From: Microlunatus lacustris
Lineage (GTDB): Bacteria > Actinomycetota > Actinomycetes > Propionibacteriales > Propionibacteriaceae
Assembly: GCA_039527025.1 (NCBI GenBank)
Contig: BAAAJN010000014.1
Location: 1-64,000, forward strand
Length of the DNA stretch: 64,000 nucleotides
Direction of reading: 5' to 3'
Shown here: positions 24,066 through 32,084 of the stretch, piece by piece
Position numbering within the stretch: position 1 is the stretch's first letter
How the letters are laid out: each line of letters starts with the position of its first letter
The notes under the pieces: model-generated
Database searches by the model: none
What the model was told of the DNA's origin: nothing
Seen by the model: the letters and a program-made list of their open reading frames with translations, nothing else
Made by a program: the position numbers and the translations under genes

Positions 24066-25526
24066 ATGCCGTCCATGTCCGAGATCGTCGCCGAGCACAC
24101 CGGTCTCACCGACGCCGACCAGCGCTGGCTCAAGGTGCTGGTCTCGGAGTGGCAGCTGTTGGCCGACCTCTCGTTCTCCGACCTGGTCCTGTGGGTGCCG
24201 GACCGGGACGAGAACGTGTTCTGGGCCGCCGCGCAGATCCGGCCGAACACCGGACCCACCGCCCTGCTCGACGACGTCGTCGGCGACCTCATCGCCTACT
24301 CGCCCGAGCACCTGGTCTCCGAGGCCTTCGGCAGCGGCCAGATCACGCAGACGAGCTCGGCCAAGCTGCAGGCGGGGATGCCCGTCGACACCCACGCCAT
24401 CCCGGTGAAGCTGGCCGACCGGGTGATCGCCGTGGTCGAGCAGCACACGAGCCAGCTCGGCGTGCGAGCGCCCAGCTCGCTGGAGTCCGCCTACTCCGGG
24501 ACCGGCGAGATCTTGGCCCGGATGGTCACCGTCGGCGCCTTCCCCATGCCGGCCGACGCCTCGAACCTCGCCTTCAGCCCCCGCGTGGGGGACGGCTTCA
24601 TCCGCGTCGACGCCGGCGGTGAGGTCGAGTACGCCAGCCCGAACGCGGTGAGCGCCTACCGACGGCTCGGCCAGATCGGCGACCTGGTTGACGAGCACCT
24701 GCCCAGCCTGACCGCCTCGCTGGTGCCCACCGGGCCGGGCCCGGTCGACGACTCGGTCACCTCGGTGCTGGCCGGCCGCACCGCCCGGCGGACCGAGCTG
24801 GTCTCCGGGGACGCGCACCTGATGGTGCGCGTGCTGCCGCTGCTCGACGGCCGGGAGCGGGTGGGTGCCATCGTGCTCTGCCGCGACGTGAGCGACATCC
24901 GCAGCAAGGAGCGCCAGCTGGTCACCAAGGACGCGACGATCCGCGAGATCCACCACCGGGTGAAGAACAACCTGCAGACGGTGGCCGCGCTGCTGCGCAT
25001 GCAGGCGCGTCGGATGGAGTCGCCGGAGGCGAAGGTGGCGCTGAACGACGCGACGTCGCGGGTCGCCTCGATCGCCATCGTCCACGAGACGCTCTCCCAG
25101 GCCTTCGACGAGGCGGTGGAGTTCGACAAGGTCGCCGACGGCCTGCTCAAGATGGTCGGTGACGTGTCCTCGACCGCTGCCGGGGTGTCGGCCGTCCGGC
25201 GTGGGACCTTCGGCGTCGTCTCCGCCGACATGGCGACCGGACTGTCCATGGTGGTCACCGAGCTGTGCCAGAACGCCGTCGAGCACGGGCTGGCCGAGGG
25301 CTCCGGTGAGGTGCTGGTGCTGCCCAGCCGTCGCGACGGGCGGCTCCGGGTCGAGATCAGCGACGACGGGCTCGGTCTGCCCGCCGACTTCGACTGGCGG
25401 CAGTCGCGGAGCCTCGGGCTGTCCATCGTCAACACCCTGGTCGCCGAGATGGAGGGGACCTTCGAGATCGGCAACCAGCCCGAGGGCCGGCCCGGCACCC
25501 GGGCGGTCTTCGAGATCGCCGTGTGA
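24066..25526 (+). CDS. pdtaS: Sensor histidine kinase PdtaS
   Basis: A soluble histidine kinase of the HisKA_2 class, which phosphorylates the RNA-binding antiterminator PdtaR in mycobacteria. Order: N-terminal GAF domain (SEIVAEHTGLTDADQRWL, then VSEWQLLADLSFSDLVLWV), PAS domain (about 170-290), HisKA_2 with the phospho-acceptor His in REIHHRVKNNLQTVAALLRM near 300, and HATPase with the N-box ELCQNAVEHGL and a G-box in ISDDGLGLP. No membrane segment is present. The pdtaR gene is not in this window. Its neighbour whiB1 is convergent, as in mycobacteria. Confidence 0.93.
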   Translation: MPSMSEIVAEHTGLTDADQRWLKVLVSEWQLLADLSFSDLVLWVPDRDENVFWAAAQIRPNTGPTALLDDVVGDLIAYSPEHLVSEAFGSGQITQTSSAKLQAGMPVDTHAIPVKLADRVIAVVEQHTSQLGVRAPSSLESAYSGTGEILARMVTVGAFPMPADASNLAFSPRVGDGFIRVDAGGEVEYASPNAVSAYRRLGQIGDLVDEHLPSLTASLVPTGPGPVDDSVTSVLAGRTARRTELVSGDAHLMVRVLPLLDGRERVGAIVLCRDVSDIRSKERQLVTKDATIREIHHRVKNNLQTVAALLRMQARRMESPEAKVALNDATSRVASIAIVHETLSQAFDEAVEFDKVADGLLKMVGDVSSTAAGVSAVRRGTFGVVSADMATGLSMVVTELCQNAVEHGLAEGSGEVLVLPSRRDGRLRVEISDDGLGLPADFDWRQSRSLGLSIVNTLVAEMEGTFEIGNQPEGRPGTRAVFEIAV

Positions 25527-25566
25527 GCGGACGTCCAGCCTGGACTTCCGGCCCCGGACGTGCGAA

Positions 25567-25595
25567 GGACGCCGGGAGATGGTCTCCCGACGTCC
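25567..25595. terminator. Bidirectional hairpin between pdtaS and whiB1
   Basis: GGACG-c-CGGGAGA pairs with TCTCCCG-a-CGTCC around a 3-nt loop, midway between the converging genes. Confidence 0.75.
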
Positions 25596-25626
25596 TCAGA
25601 TGCCCGCTGTCCTGGCGGCCCGCTGC

Positions 25627-25878
25627 CTAGGCGGTGCGGATGCGGGCCCGGGCGGCACGGCGCTTCAACGCCCTGCGCTCGTCCTCGCTCAACCCGCCCC
25701 AGACCCCGTGGTCCTGGCCGGCTTCCAGCGCCCACTGCAGGCAGGCGTCGCGGACGTCGCACCGCCGGCAGACTTGCTTGGCCTCGTCGATCTGGAGAAG
25801 GGCCGGTCCGGTGTTCCCGATGGGGAAGAACAGCTCGGGGTCCTCGTCCAGACAGGCGGCCTTGTGGCGCCAATCCAT
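25627..25878 (-). CDS. whiB1: WhiB-family 4Fe-4S transcription factor WhiB1
   Basis: An 83-residue iron-sulfur regulator. All four cluster cysteines are in place: C9, C37, C40 and C46 (with CRRCDVRDAC). The DHGVWGGLSEDERRAL turn and a basic C-terminal tail (RRAARARIRTA) follow, as in WhiB1, an essential NO-sensitive partner of the primary sigma factor in mycobacteria. The start MDWRHKAACLDEDP matches the family; the frame is open further upstream but not conserved. It is convergent with pdtaS. Confidence 0.95.
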   Translation of the reverse strand: MDWRHKAACLDEDPELFFPIGNTGPALLQIDEAKQVCRRCDVRDACLQWALEAGQDHGVWGGLSEDERRALKRRAARARIRTA

Positions 25879-26114
25879 GGCTTGCTCGCTCCCTCGCTCG
25901 ATGACGCGGACGGTCGTGACGCGCCCGCGAAGGTCAAGGCCACGTCCTCTACACTGATGAACTCGGCTTCGGATGCAACCTTTCCAACAATCCCGGTCGC
26001 GCACAAGGGTTTCGTGCGTCGGGTGCCTCACATTTCGCCCGGGTGACGCCGTCCTCACGTCCGGACGCCCGTCGAGCCGCGTCCGGGAGAGGTCGGCCAC
26101 CGACGCTTCCGCCG

Positions 26115-26120
26115 TAGGCT
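26115..26120 (+). promoter_or_regulatory. -10 element TAGGCT of a leaderless promoter
   Basis: Six nt before the GTG at 26127; no ribosome site. Confidence 0.55.
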
Positions 26121-26126
26121 GGCGCG

Positions 26127-26528
26127 GTGACGACGACCGCCGCTCGCAACCGTCCCCTGCTGCTGGCCGCCGTGCTGCTCGGGGTCGAAGCGCTCGCCGC
26201 CCTCGTCTTCGGGGTGCTCGAGGCGGCCGCCATCTCACCGGTCCGGGCGGTGATGGGGATCGGCGTCACGCTGATCATGCTGGGCTACGGCCTGCTGCTC
26301 GCGCTCGTCGCGCGCGGAGTCGCCCGCGCTCGCCGGTGGAGCCGCGGGCTCGCGGTGGTCAGCCAGCTCCTCCTGCTGCTGCTCGGCTACAGCTTCCGCC
26401 AGCCCCCGACCACCATCGCCGGCCTGCTGATGGGTCTGGTGGCCCTGACGGTGCTGGTCTGCCTGCTCGCGCCGTCGTCGACCGCGGCCTTCCTGGACGA
26501 GGACCCCGGGGCCGACCCGGCCGCCTGA
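26127..26528 (+). CDS. Small four-helix membrane protein of unknown function
   Basis: A 133-residue protein with four hydrophobic segments (LLLAAVLLGVEALAALVFGV, VMGIGVTLIMLGYGLLLALV, RGLAVVSQLLLLLLGY, TIAGLLMGLVALTVLVCLLA) and an acidic tail. Short integral membrane proteins like this are common in actinobacteria and I assign no function. The GTG start is fixed by a TAGGCT box. whiB1 is divergent. Confidence 0.75.
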   Translation: MTTTAARNRPLLLAAVLLGVEALAALVFGVLEAAAISPVRAVMGIGVTLIMLGYGLLLALVARGVARARRWSRGLAVVSQLLLLLLGYSFRQPPTTIAGLLMGLVALTVLVCLLAPSSTAAFLDEDPGADPAA

Positions 26529-26556
26529 GCTCCCGCAGCCGAGGCACCGGGGCCGG

Positions 26557-27705
26557 TCAGACGGCGCGGTGCGCCCCCCGTGACGGCACGCCGACGAAGT
26601 GCTGCGGGGGCGCGAACCCGGCCTCGGCGAACGCGTCGGCGACGGCGGCGGCCACGGCGTCCGCCCGGCCGGTGGGCACCAGGGCGATGATGCAGCCGCC
26701 GAAGCCGCCGCCGGTCATCCGTGCCCCGACCGCGCCCGCCGCCCGGGCCGTCTCCACCGCGAGGTCCACCGTCGGCGCGGTGATCTCGAAGTCGTCGCGC
26801 ATCGAGACGTGCGAGGCGTCCAGCAGCGGGGCCAGCTCGGCGACCTGGCCTCTCTGCAGCACGGCTGCCGCCGCCTGCACCCGGGCGTTCTCGGTGACGA
26901 CGTGGCGGACCCGGCGCCGCATCACCTCCTCCGGCAGGGCGGCGAGGGCGGCGTCCAGGTCGTCGACGTCGCGGAGCGCCGGCACGCCGAGGATCGCGGC
27001 GGCCTCCTCGCAGGTCCGCCGCCGGTCGGCGTACTCGCCGTCGACGTGGGTGTGCGGGGTGCTGGTGTCCAGCACCAGCAGCTCAAGGTCCGCAGCCCCC
27101 AGCTGCAGCGACACCTGGGTGGCCTCGAAGGTGCGGCAGTCGAAGAACAGCGCGTGGTCGGCGGTGCAGAGCGTCGACGCCGCCTGGTCCATCAGGCCGG
27201 TGGGGGCGCCGACGAACTCGTTCTCGCACCGCCGGGCCAGCTTGGCCCGCTCCAGCGGCTCGATCTGCAGTGCGTCGAGGTCGGCCAGCGCGGCCAGCAC
27301 CGCGCACTCCAGCGCAGCCGAGGACGACAGGCCGGCCCCGATCGGCACGTCGGAGGTGAGCACGAGGTCCGCTCCGCTGACCTGGTGGCCGCCCTCGGCG
27401 AGGGCCCAGACCACCCCGGCCACGTAGGCGGGCCAGCCGCTCATCCCGGGCTGCAGGTCGGCCCGGCCGAACTCCCGGGACTCGCCGTTGCTCAACGACG
27501 TGACGCTCCAGCGGTCGTCGTCTCGTGGTGCGGCGGCGACGGTGACCGCCTGGGCGAGGGCGAAGGGCATCACGAAGCCGTCGTTGTAGTCGGTGTGCTC
27601 GCCGATCAGGTTCACCCGCCCGGGGGCGACCCAGACGCCGGTGGGCTGGCGCCTGTGGCGGTCGACGAAGTCCTGCGTCACGGCATCGGCGTCGGCGGAG
27701 GTCAC
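26557..27705 (-). CDS. galK: Galactokinase
   Basis: A GHMP kinase that phosphorylates galactose at C1 in the Leloir pathway. The 382-residue chain shows the galactokinase signature APGRVNLIGEHTDYNDGFVM near residue 25, the GHMP ATP loop PIGAGLSSSAALECAVLAAL near 120 and the C-terminal GARMTGGGFGGCII. TAGAGT lies seven nt before GTG 27705, so the longer in-frame start at 27846 is rejected. galT and galE are not next to it, so the kinase appears isolated from the rest of the pathway. Confidence 0.94.
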   Translation of the reverse strand: MTSADADAVTQDFVDRHRRQPTGVWVAPGRVNLIGEHTDYNDGFVMPFALAQAVTVAAAPRDDDRWSVTSLSNGESREFGRADLQPGMSGWPAYVAGVVWALAEGGHQVSGADLVLTSDVPIGAGLSSSAALECAVLAALADLDALQIEPLERAKLARRCENEFVGAPTGLMDQAASTLCTADHALFFDCRTFEATQVSLQLGAADLELLVLDTSTPHTHVDGEYADRRRTCEEAAAILGVPALRDVDDLDAALAALPEEVMRRRVRHVVTENARVQAAAAVLQRGQVAELAPLLDASHVSMRDDFEITAPTVDLAVETARAAGAVGARMTGGGFGGCIIALVPTGRADAVAAAVADAFAEAGFAPPQHFVGVPSRGAHRAV

Positions 27706-27712
27706 GCCGGGA

Positions 27713-27718
27713 ACTCTA
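27713..27718 (-). promoter_or_regulatory. -10 element TAGAGT for galK
   Basis: Seven nt before GTG 27705, without a ribosome site. Confidence 0.55.
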
Positions 27719-27772
27719 GCGGCGGGGCAGCCGGGTCTGGCCGCCACCGGTGCCCGGCGGCATGCTGGAGCT

Positions 27773-28654
27773 GTGCCGCCGGACGACCGCTGGAGGACGC
27801 CACTGCCCGCGCGGCTGCCCGCCGCGCTGACCCCGTTCGTCCGCACGCTGCAGGGCTACGGAGCAACCGGCATGGTCCCGTCGGTGCACCGGGGCCTACC
27901 CGGCCACACGCTCACCTTCGTGCTGGCCCTCGACGACGGGCTCGAGGTGGCGCCCACCACGGCGGCGTTCGCCGCGGGCCGCCTCGAACGGCACCGGGCG
28001 GTGCTCGGCGGTCTGCACACCGAACCGGCCGTCATCGTCCAGCCCGGCCGCTGGAGCGGGCTGCAGGTGGACGTCAGCCCGCTGGGCGCGCGCCGGCTGT
28101 TCGGGGTCCCGGCCGCTGCTCTGCCGACCGACCACTACGACGCCGCTGCGGTCCTGGGAGTAGACCTCGACCGCCTGCACGACCAGCTGGGCGGGGCGGC
28201 TGGCTGGCCGGAGCGCTACGCCGTGGTCACCAGGTGGCTCTCCGGTCGGCTCGCCGCCTCCGAGCCGGGCCGGGCCCCGCGGGCCGTCGTGCAGGCCTGG
28301 CGGCTGCTGGAGCGGCACGGCGGGGCGGTCGAGGTCGGGGCGCTGGCCGAGCAGGTCGGCCTCGACCGTCGGAGGCTGGCGCGGGTCTTCGTGGCCGAGC
28401 TCGGCGTGGCGCCGCGCACGGTGGGCCGGCTGATCCGCTTCCAGGGGGCACGTCGTGACGTCGGCGCGGCGGCTGCGGCGCCGGGTCCGTTGGACCTCAG
28501 CGGCGTGGCCGCCCGGCACGGCAACTACGACCACGCCCACCTGGTCCGGGACTTCCGGGCCTTCAGCGGGCTCAGCCCCACGCGGTGGGTGGCCGCCGAG
28601 CGCGCAAACGTCCAAGCGGCGCCGGCCGGACCGGCGGCAGGATCAGCCTCATGA
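27773..28654 (+). CDS. AraC-family transcriptional regulator
   Basis: A 293-residue regulator with an N-terminal sensing domain (for example TLTFVLALDDGLEVAP) and a C-terminal double helix-turn-helix (VGALAEQVGLDRRRLARVFV, then RHGNYDHAHLVRDFRAFSGL, which is the typical second motif). The start GTG 27773 is inferred; a CATGCT box lies six nt upstream. Its stop overlaps the next ATG (ATGA), so it is coupled to a VOC protein it may regulate. It is divergent from galK, but a link to galactose is only a guess. Confidence 0.85.
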   Translation: MPPDDRWRTPLPARLPAALTPFVRTLQGYGATGMVPSVHRGLPGHTLTFVLALDDGLEVAPTTAAFAAGRLERHRAVLGGLHTEPAVIVQPGRWSGLQVDVSPLGARRLFGVPAAALPTDHYDAAAVLGVDLDRLHDQLGGAAGWPERYAVVTRWLSGRLAASEPGRAPRAVVQAWRLLERHGGAVEVGALAEQVGLDRRRLARVFVAELGVAPRTVGRLIRFQGARRDVGAAAAAPGPLDLSGVAARHGNYDHAHLVRDFRAFSGLSPTRWVAAERANVQAAPAGPAAGSAS

Positions 28655-29055
28655 ACCCACCTGCCGAACCCCACCCGCCGACCGTCTGGCCCGCCTTCCA
28701 GGCCCACGACCCGCGCGCGGTGATCACCTTCCTGGTCGCCCTCGGCTTCGAGGAGACCGCCTGCTACGCCGACGAGGACGGCGTGGTCCAGCACTGCCAG
28801 CTCGACTGGCCCGAGGGCGGCGGGGTGATGCTCGGGGCCCACAAGCCGGCCGGTCCGTTCACCCAGCAGCCGGGCAGCACGGCGGTCTACGTGGTGACGG
28901 CCGACGTCGAGGGCGTGGCCGCCCGGGCCCGGGCCGCCGACGTCGACCTGCCGGCGGTCCAGGAGCGGGACCACGGCGGCCGCGAGCTGGCCCTGCGCGA
29001 CCCCGAGGGCAACCAGTGGACGTTCGGCAGCTATCCCGGTGAGCCGCGCCCCTGA
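28651..29055 (+). CDS. VOC-superfamily (glyoxalase/bleomycin-resistance-like) protein
   Basis: A 134-residue vicinal-oxygen-chelate fold protein: WPAFQAHDPRAVITFLVALG at the start, a paired beta-alpha module, and the ALRDPEGNQWTFGSY ending with the conserved glutamine-tryptophan strand. The metal or substrate site cannot be assigned. Such proteins beside AraC regulators often bind or modify a small toxic compound. It is translationally coupled to the regulator and convergent with glgC. Confidence 0.85.
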   Translation: MNPPAEPHPPTVWPAFQAHDPRAVITFLVALGFEETACYADEDGVVQHCQLDWPEGGGVMLGAHKPAGPFTQQPGSTAVYVVTADVEGVAARARAADVDLPAVQERDHGGRELALRDPEGNQWTFGSYPGEPRP

Positions 29056-29060
29056 GCCGC

Positions 29061-30302
29061 TCAGGCCGTCGTGCCCGGCTCCAGCCGGGCACCGGGTTCG
29101 AGCCGTACCTGCGGTCCCACCACGCTGTCCAGCCCGATCATCACCAGGTGGTCGGGGTCGACACCCTCGGCCTCCGACGGCCCGCCGACGTGGGCGCGGG
29201 CCCCGATGACGCAGTCCCGGTCGACGACGGCCCACTCGACCCGGGCGCCCGCCTCCACCCGGACCCCGGCGAAGAGGATCGAGTCGGCCACCACGGCGCC
29301 GGGGCCCACCTCGACGTCCGGTCCCAGCACGCTGGTCCGGACCTCGCCCCGGACCTGGCAGCCGGGGCTGAGCAGGCTGTCGGCGATGGTGCCACCGGCG
29401 TGCACCCGGGCCGGCAGGTGGGAACGGGCGTTGGTGAGGATCGGCCAGCCGGGCTCGAACAGCCCGACGTCGCTCGTCAGCAGCTCGCGGTGGGCCGCGA
29501 CGTAGGTCTCGGGCCGGCCGAGGTCACGCCAGTAGCCGGCCAGCGGGTGGGCGAACGTCCGCCCGCGGGACACCAGGGCCGGCAGCAGGTGCTCGCCGAA
29601 GTCGCCGAGTGGGGAGCTCTCGGTCGTCTCGCCCGCGGCGGCCGCCTCCTGGGAGAGATCGCGGTGCAGCCGCTCGAGCTCGGCCACCAGCACCTCGGGG
29701 TGGTAGACGAACACCTCGGTGGCCACCACACCGGTGGTCGGCTCCTCCGGCTTGTACGCGAAGCCGGTCACCCTGCCGTCGGGGCCCGCGGTGACCGTGG
29801 CGTGGTTCGAGGCGTCCTCGAGCCCCACCTCGGTGGTCACCACCGTGCACTCCGCGCCGCGGTCGAGGTGCTCGGTCACCACGTCGACGTAGTCCAGCCG
29901 GTACACGTGGTCGGCGCTCATCACCACCAGCGCATCGGGCGCGAAGGCGCGGATCGCGTCCCGGTTCTGCAGCAGCTCCTCGGCGTTGCCGCTGACGAAG
30001 CCGTCGTCGGCCACCGAGCCGGCGCCCTGCTCGGGCACCACGAGCCGGAACCCGCCATGGTGGCGGTCCAGGTCCCACAGCTTCCCGTTGCCCACCGCGT
30101 CTGCGAGGTCCTGGGCCCGGAACTGCACCGACAGCCAGACGTCGTCGATGCCGGAGTTGCGCAGGTTGGAGAGCGGGAAGTCGACCAACCGGTAGCCGCC
30201 GGCGAAGGGCAGGGCCGGCTTGGGCGTCTCCCGGGTCAGCACGTCGAGCCGGCTGCCCTGCCCGCCGGCCTGGATGAGGGCGAGGATGCGAGGTCGCTTC
30301 AT
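29061..30302 (-). CDS. glgC: Glucose-1-phosphate adenylyltransferase (GlgC-type)
   Basis: A 413-residue nucleotidyltransferase making ADP-glucose for glycogen or related glucans. N-terminal motif: LIQAGGQGSRLDVLTRETPK, then YRLVDFPLSNLRNSGIDDVW. VVMSADHVYRLDY holds the catalytic Asp, and a C-terminal left-handed beta-helix starts near LPARVHAGGTIADSLLSPGC. LIQAGGQGSR differs slightly from the usual AGGxGTRL, which is worth noting when calling the exact nucleotide. TACCGT lies six nt before ATG 30302. Confidence 0.85.
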   Translation of the reverse strand: MKRPRILALIQAGGQGSRLDVLTRETPKPALPFAGGYRLVDFPLSNLRNSGIDDVWLSVQFRAQDLADAVGNGKLWDLDRHHGGFRLVVPEQGAGSVADDGFVSGNAEELLQNRDAIRAFAPDALVVMSADHVYRLDYVDVVTEHLDRGAECTVVTTEVGLEDASNHATVTAGPDGRVTGFAYKPEEPTTGVVATEVFVYHPEVLVAELERLHRDLSQEAAAAGETTESSPLGDFGEHLLPALVSRGRTFAHPLAGYWRDLGRPETYVAAHRELLTSDVGLFEPGWPILTNARSHLPARVHAGGTIADSLLSPGCQVRGEVRTSVLGPDVEVGPGAVVADSILFAGVRVEAGARVEWAVVDRDCVIGARAHVGGPSEAEGVDPDHLVMIGLDSVVGPQVRLEPGARLEPGTTA

Positions 30303-30308
30303 GGGCCG

Positions 30309-30314
30309 ACGGTA
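30309..30314 (-). promoter_or_regulatory. -10 element TACCGT for glgC
   Basis: Six nt before ATG 30302; back-to-back with the box at 30346-30351. Confidence 0.5.
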
Positions 30315-30345
30315 CCGGCGGCCGCCTGGTGGGACAGCCCGGCTC

Positions 30346-30351
30346 TAGGCT
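30346..30351 (+). promoter_or_regulatory. -10 element TAGGCT for the MDR oxidoreductase gene
   Basis: Six nt before GTG 30358; identical in sequence and spacing to the box before the gene at 26127. Confidence 0.55.
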
Positions 30352-30357
30352 GGCCTC

Positions 30358-31329
30358 GTGCTCGCTGTCTCCGCCACCGCCACGGACGCCGACGACCCGC
30401 TGCGCGGGCTGGTGGTCGGAGAGGTCGAGCCGCCACCGGTCCCCGACGACTGGGTCGAGGTGGCGGTCCGCGCCACCGCTCTCAACCACCACGACCTGTG
30501 GTCGCTGCGCGGCGTCGGGTTGGCGCCGGAGCGGCTGCCGATGGTGCTGGGCTGCGACGCGGCCGGGGTGACCGCGGACGGCCGCGAGGTGGTCGTGCAC
30601 GCGGTCATCAACGACCCGGGCTACGTCGGCGCCGACTCCACCTACGACCCGCGTCGCTCGCTGCTCTCGGAGCGCTACCCCGGCACCCATGCCGAGCGGG
30701 TGCGGGTGCCAGCGGCGAACCTGGTGGACAAGCCGGCCGAGCTCAGCTTCGTCGAGGCCGCCTGCCTGCCCACCGCGTGGCTGACCGCCTACCGGATGCT
30801 GTTCACCCAGTCCGGGCTGCGGCCCGGGGACACCGTCCTCGTCCAGGGCGCCGGAGGCGGGGTGGCCACCGCCCTCGTGGCCCTCGGCCGCCAGGCCGGG
30901 TTCCGGGTCTGGGTGACCTCGCGGGACGCGGAGCGCGGGGCTCGGGCGGTCGCGCTCGGCGCCTCCCGGGCCTTCGCCGCGGGGGAGCGGCTGCCGGAGC
31001 GGGTGGACGCGGTGATGGAGACCGTCGGCGCCGCCACCTGGTCGCACTCGGTGAACGCACTGCGCCCGGGCGGCACCCTGGTGATCAGCGGCACCACCTC
31101 GGGAGCCGAGCCCAGCCGGGCGGAGCTGACCAAGATCTTCTTCAAGCCGCTGCGGGTGGTCGGCTCCACCATGGGCACCCAGGACGAGCTGGCGGCGCTG
31201 CTGCGGCTGCTGGTGACCACCGGCTTGCGGCCGGTCGTCGACCGGACCCTGCCGCTGGCTGACGCCGCGCAGGGCTACGCGGCGATGGCTGCGGGCGAGG
31301 TGTTCGGCAAGGTCGTCTTCGAGCCGTGA
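30358..31329 (+). CDS. Zinc-independent MDR (quinone-oxidoreductase-like) dehydrogenase
   Basis: A 323-residue medium-chain dehydrogenase/reductase. GroES-like N-terminal domain (TALNHHDLWSLRGVG, with GCDAAGVTADG), then a Rossmann domain with VLVQGAGGGVATALVALGRQ near 160. The cysteine-rich structural zinc loop is absent, as in quinone oxidoreductases and related NADPH-dependent enzymes. Substrate unknown. The GTG start is supported by a TAGGCT box. Divergent from glgC. Confidence 0.88.
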   Translation: MLAVSATATDADDPLRGLVVGEVEPPPVPDDWVEVAVRATALNHHDLWSLRGVGLAPERLPMVLGCDAAGVTADGREVVVHAVINDPGYVGADSTYDPRRSLLSERYPGTHAERVRVPAANLVDKPAELSFVEAACLPTAWLTAYRMLFTQSGLRPGDTVLVQGAGGGVATALVALGRQAGFRVWVTSRDAERGARAVALGASRAFAAGERLPERVDAVMETVGAATWSHSVNALRPGGTLVISGTTSGAEPSRAELTKIFFKPLRVVGSTMGTQDELAALLRLLVTTGLRPVVDRTLPLADAAQGYAAMAAGEVFGKVVFEP

Positions 31330-31365
31330 CCGGCGCGGAGGCGGCTGGCCGGAGGACGGCGTCCG

Positions 31366-31737
31366 CTACGGCAGGGTGATCACGACCTGGCTGCCCGGCG
31401 GGGCGGCCTCGACGACGCGCAGCCGGGCCAGCGCCGGGTGGTCCTCCAGCAGCCGCGCGCCGTTGGCCAGCGAGCGCAGCGCCGCCGTCTCGGCCCGGGC
31501 CGCCCCCAGCCTCGCCAGCCCTCGCTGCCGGGTGGCGACCAGCTCGGCGTAGGCGGCGCGCAGCTCCGCGGGCAGGACGACGTCCTTGACCACGGCGGCC
31601 CGGATCTCCAGGCCCAGCGGCTCCCCGACCAGCCGCGCACGCTCGGTCAGCGTGTCGCCGACGTCCTCGCGGGCCGCCCGGAGCAGGTCAGCGAGCCCCA
31701 GCACCACCAGCTGCTCACGCAGCACCAGCTGCAGGGT
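31366..31737 (-). pseudogene. C-terminal remnant of an SPFH/Band-7 (slipin-like) protein
   Basis: The minus-strand frame ending at 31366 reads clearly as the C-terminal ~120 residues of a slipin-like protein: LQLVLREQLVVLGLADLLRA, LGLEIRAAVVKDVVLPAELR, AAYAELVATRQRGLARLGAA and a final GSQVVITLP. Upstream, similarity ends abruptly at a run of 15-bp repeats that would encode a CTTPP-type repeat, and no frame contains the membrane anchor or the N-terminal half. The frame stays open far upstream, but that part is composition-driven. I read it as a 5'-deleted gene; a rebuilt fusion ORF cannot be excluded. Confidence 0.65.
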
Positions 31738-31746
31738 GCAGGTGTT

Positions 31747-31791
31747 GGTGCAGGGCGGTGTGGTGCAGGGCGGTGTGGTGCAGGGCGGTGG
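31747..31791. repeat. 15-bp tandem repeat, three copies
   Basis: GGTGCAGGGCGGTGT at 31747-31761 and 31762-31776, and GGTGCAGGGCGGTGG at 31777-31791. It sits exactly where SPFH similarity stops, so replication slippage or a deletion at this repeat may have removed the 5' half. Confidence 0.85.
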
Positions 31792-32012
31792 CGGCACCAC
31801 GGGGTGCGGACCGGCCGGGACGCACCGGGCCCGCGGGACCGGTCGACGTCGCAACGTCGCCGGTCGCAGAGCGGCCCGCTGCCCTGTCCCGGCCGGTCTG
31901 TCCCGTGAGGAGTCGAACCCCAGCGCGCGAGCGCTGTGCCAGAGGGGGCGCAGCACCGGGTACGACGCGTGGCATGTCCCGCCCCGCAGCGCGGGACGGT
32001 CACCACTGATCC
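31792..32012. other. Non-coding stretch with a nested hairpin
   Basis: No gene is recognisable between the SPFH remnant and the hemerythrin terminator. GACCGG (31837-31842) pairs with CCGGTC (31860-31865), and inside it GACGT pairs with ACGTC, forming a hairpin of unknown role. Confidence 0.4.
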
Positions 32013-32016
32013 GGTG

Positions 32017-32039
32017 CGGGCGCCAGCGTACGGCGCCCG
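32017..32039 (-). terminator. Hairpin terminator of the kgd-DUF6104-hemerythrin unit
   Basis: CGGGCGCC (32017-32024) pairs with GGCGCCCG (32032-32039) around a 7-nt loop, 46 nt past the hemerythrin stop. Confidence 0.65.
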
Positions 32040-32084
32040 GTCGCGCCGCGCGAGAGCTTTCGGGCAGCCCGCGGCGCCGCCCCG

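Noticed and set aside
23625..25286. Minus-strand frame extending mctP upstream to ~1098 codons
   Set aside because: The extra N-terminal part overlaps DUF3311 and pdtaS antisense. The GTG at 23624, coupled to the DUF3311 stop, is the real mctP start.
25960..26060. A possible CRP-like half-site (TGTGA) upstream of whiB1
   Set aside because: Only one half matches well. The second half lacks the TCACA arm, so I do not call a CRP site although CRP control of whiB1 is known in mycobacteria.
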